Assembly: GCF_048553275.1 (NCBI RefSeq) | Contig: NZ_JBLZMW010000009.1 | Coordinates: forward strand, 62,001-126,000 | DNA: 64,000 nucleotides | DNA from: Pacificoceanicola sp048553275 | GTDB lineage: Bacteria > Pseudomonadota > Alphaproteobacteria > Rhodobacterales > Rhodobacteraceae | Direction of reading: 5' to 3' | Shown: piece by piece, positions 62,215 to 64,000 of the stretch | How the letters are laid out: every line of letters begins with the position of its first letter | How positions within the stretch are numbered: the stretch's first letter is position 1 | Position numbers and translations under genes: made by a program | Notes under the pieces: model-generated | The model's input: the letters and a program-made list of their open reading frames with translations, nothing else | Databases searched by the model: none | Told to the model about the DNA's origin: nothing

Positions 62215-62284
62215 CCGTGTCCCTGCGTTTGGGAGCGCGCGGCGTGGCGCATGACCATCGCGCGCCACAATCCCGTGCAAGCTG

Positions 62285-62313
62285 AAAACGGCCGCCCGAT
62301 TGGGGCGGCCGTT
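62285..62313 (-). terminator. Intrinsic terminator of the VPLPA-CTERM gene
   Basis: On the minus strand an 11-bp perfect stem (AACGGCCGCCC/GGGCGGCCGTT, 62287-62313, 5-base loop) is followed by TT. It lies 17 bases after the stop of the gene at 62331. Confidence 0.8.
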
Positions 62314-62330
62314 GCGGTTTTGCATTTGGC

Positions 62331-63011
62331 TCAGGCTTTGCGGCGGCGGGCGGCGGCGAGGCCGCCAAGACCGACGATGAGCATCCAGCCTGCGGCGGGC
62401 AGGGGCACCTCGGGTGCAGCGGCGGCGCCTGCGGTGAAATAGCCGACCCCGGTATTGCTCTCGAAAGCGCCGATGATGCTCGATGCCGTGGCTATGCCCT
62501 GGAAACCGAAGAAGTTGGCAATTGACCCGCCGGACCCGAGCGAGCCGTCTTCGGCATAGAAATAGTTGAAGACGGTGTCCGTGCCTGCCACCGACGCGAA
62601 ACTGCCGAATACCTCTTGAAAGGTTGCCTCTCCGTAGCTGGTCTCGACGGTTTCCGTGGCCCAATTCGCAGCGGTGATTGCCATCGTGTTGTAGCAGATC
62701 TGGCTATAGTCCGGGTTGGTGGTCGCGTTCGCGCAGGATCCGCCGAACCCACCATTCAGAGTCGGAATGGTGTCGATGTTGGACACACCAAAGCCTAGCA
62801 AGTCTGCACGTCCGGCGCCGGTGATGCCGTTGCTGACATTGTAGGTGCCGGTGGAACCCACGACGCTTTCAGCGACGTTTACGCTGCCGCCGACCCCGAC
62901 CAGGGTGTTGCCCGCCGCGTCAAAGGCGGTGATTGTGGCCGCAGAAGACGCACCCGCCATGAAAACGGCAGTGGTGGCAGCTGTCGTAATTGCCCAGTAT
63001 TTCAAAGTCAT
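62331..63011 (-). CDS. VPLPA-CTERM sorted surface protein
   Basis: A 226-residue exported protein with a signal peptide (about 1-24) and a C-terminal tripartite sorting signal: the VPLPA motif at residues 202-206, a membrane helix (AGWMLIVGLGGLAAA) and a final Arg cluster (RRRKA). Such tails are cut by an exosortase and the protein joined to surface polymer. The body is rich in Gly, Ser, Thr and Asn with two Cys (CANATTNPDYSQIC), compatible with a small beta-rich fold. No exosortase gene is in the window. AGGAG precedes the ATG. Confidence 0.9.
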   Translation of the reverse strand: MTLKYWAITTAATTAVFMAGASSAATITAFDAAGNTLVGVGGSVNVAESVVGSTGTYNVSNGITGAGRADLLGFGVSNIDTIPTLNGGFGGSCANATTNPDYSQICYNTMAITAANWATETVETSYGEATFQEVFGSFASVAGTDTVFNYFYAEDGSLGSGGSIANFFGFQGIATASSIIGAFESNTGVGYFTAGAAAAPEVPLPAAGWMLIVGLGGLAAARRRKA

Positions 63012-63158
63012 GAATAGCTCCTGTAAAAGTTAATTCCGGAAGACTACACAATCTTGACGCGTTTGGGAATGCGGACTTTCTCTCTATCTGATCCGGACCG
63101 TGCACCCGGTGGGATTTGACCGCGCCTCGCCTGTCCAATCCCGAAACAAGCGGTTTGC

Positions 63159-64000
63159 CTATTGCAGCATCTCTTTGGTCGCCGTCAGGGTCACATCCGG
63201 ATAATCCCGTTCGATCCGGTCGATGTCCCATTGCAGTCGCGTCAGGTAAACCACGTCGCCGTCATGGTCATAGCTGATGTGCTGTTTGTTGGCGTTGATA
63301 AATTTGTCCACGGCCAGTTTGTCGCCATTGACCCAGCGCGCGGAGGTGAACTGCGAGGCGTCAAAGCGCACCGGCAGGCCATATTCCAGCTCGATCCGGC
63401 TGCCCAGCACTTCGAATTGCAGCGCTCCGACGACGCCGACGATGAAGCCGGAGCCGATCATCGGTTTGAAGACCTTGGCCGCGCCTTCCTCGGCGAATTG
63501 CATCAGCGCCTTTTCAAGGTGCTTGGCCTTCATCGGGTCCCCTGCGCGGACCGTTTGCAGCAGTTCCGGCGCGAAGGAGGGGATGCCCGTGGCCTTCAGC
63601 GCTTCGCCCTCGGTCAGCGTGTCGCCAATGCGCAGCTGGCCGTGGTTGGGGATGCCGATGATGTCACCGGCCCAGGCCTCTTCGGCCAGTTCGCGGTCGG
63701 AGGCGAGGAAGAGCACCGGGTTGGAGATCGCCATGGGCTTTTTCGTGCGCACATGGGTCAGCTTCATGCCGCGTTTGAAATGCCCGGAGGCAAGGCGCAC
63801 AAAGGCGACGCGGTCGCGGTGCTTGGGGTCCATATTGGCCTGCACCTTGAAGACGAAGCCCGCGACCTTGGTTTCCTCGGGTGCGATTTCGCGTGGGCTG
63901 GCCTTCTGCGGCTGCGGCTCGGGGCCATAGGTGCCGATGCCCTTCATCAGCTCCTGCACGCCAAAGCTGTTGATCGCGGAGCCAAACCAGATCGGCGTCA
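63159..64000 (-). CDS. prfC: Peptide chain release factor 3 (3' half; cut by window end)
   Basis: The C-terminal 279 residues of the GTPase that recycles release factors RF1 and RF2. The start (WFGSAINSFGVQELM), domain II beta-barrel (GFVFKVQANMDPKHRDRVAF, RLASGHFKRGMKLTHVRTKK) and domain III (VGALQFEVLGSRIELEYGLP) are typical of RF3 and differ from EF-G. The G domain lies outside the window. The gap 63012-63158 upstream of the VPLPA-CTERM gene shows no gene. Confidence 0.93.
   Translation of the reverse strand, partial: TPIWFGSAINSFGVQELMKGIGTYGPEPQPQKASPREIAPEETKVAGFVFKVQANMDPKHRDRVAFVRLASGHFKRGMKLTHVRTKKPMAISNPVLFLASDRELAEEAWAGDIIGIPNHGQLRIGDTLTEGEALKATGIPSFAPELLQTVRAGDPMKAKHLEKALMQFAEEGAAKVFKPMIGSGFIVGVVGALQFEVLGSRIELEYGLPVRFDASQFTSARWVNGDKLAVDKFINANKQHISYDHDGDVVYLTRLQWDIDRIERDYPDVTLTATKEMLQ

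Overview
The window is high-GC DNA (by eye around 63%) from an alphaproteobacterium, most likely a member of the Rhodobacteraceae/Roseobacteraceae. The evidence is a complete RcGTA-type gene transfer agent (GTA) structural cluster, a PdhB with its own lipoyl domain encoded next to PdhC, a VPLPA-CTERM sorted protein, and the pdhA-pdhB-pdhC, alr-mlaE-mlaF and cobT-cobS-cobC groupings. I see no transposase, integrase, tRNA, rRNA or CRISPR array, so apart from the domesticated phage this is core chromosome.

Region 1 (1-13.6 kb, + strand): the GTA head and tail genes in canonical order. They are terminase (cut by the window start), portal, g3.5, prohead protease, capsid, connectors g6-g8, tail tube g9, g10, g10.1, a short tape measure g11, and the baseplate/tip proteins g12-g15. 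From g6 on most genes overlap by a few bases. Two things stand out: a 322-base gap between terminase and portal that holds a strong intrinsic terminator, a perfect palindrome and a near-consensus CtrA box; and a small frame-disrupted gene after g15. cysE follows.

Region 2 (14.7-37.4 kb): housekeeping operons on alternating strands. These are the pyruvate dehydrogenase operon pdhA-pdhB-(small gene)-pdhC with ftsB upstream, pgk, a tandem cytoplasmic/exported cyclophilin pair, a FemAB/GNAT-like acyltransferase, tyrS, anmK, moaA, a lipoprotein and DedA group, the alkD-glmS-glmU UDP-GlcNAc operon, a phosphoglycolate phosphatase, a WYL regulator, and tatABC with a DUF815 ATPase.

Region 3 (37-51 kb): on the minus strand, an alr-mlaE-mlaF-(127 aa membrane protein)-pqiA run with translationally coupled junctions, then radA, cvpA, purF, a small protein and an SDR. 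cobT-cobS-cobC sits on the plus strand, followed by dnaB and pyrC-pyrE on the minus strand.

Region 4 (51-57.8 kb, minus strand): an accessory-looking surface-glycan operon of two free glycosyltransferases, a sulfotransferase, an FkbM methyltransferase and a 778-residue fusion of a degenerate sulfotransferase-like domain to a third glycosyltransferase. Just downstream is a protein with a cysteine at a possible nucleophile elbow.

Region 5 (58-64 kb): a MoxR ATPase/VWA (CoxD/CoxE-like) pair, an OmpA-family protein with acidic Pro/Ala repeats, a VPLPA-CTERM protein and the 3' half of prfC. A short dispersed repeat (TTCTTCTC...AAATATCCCGGGGAGCG plus a GC hairpin) occurs three times, at 16.1, 25.4 and 58.9 kb.
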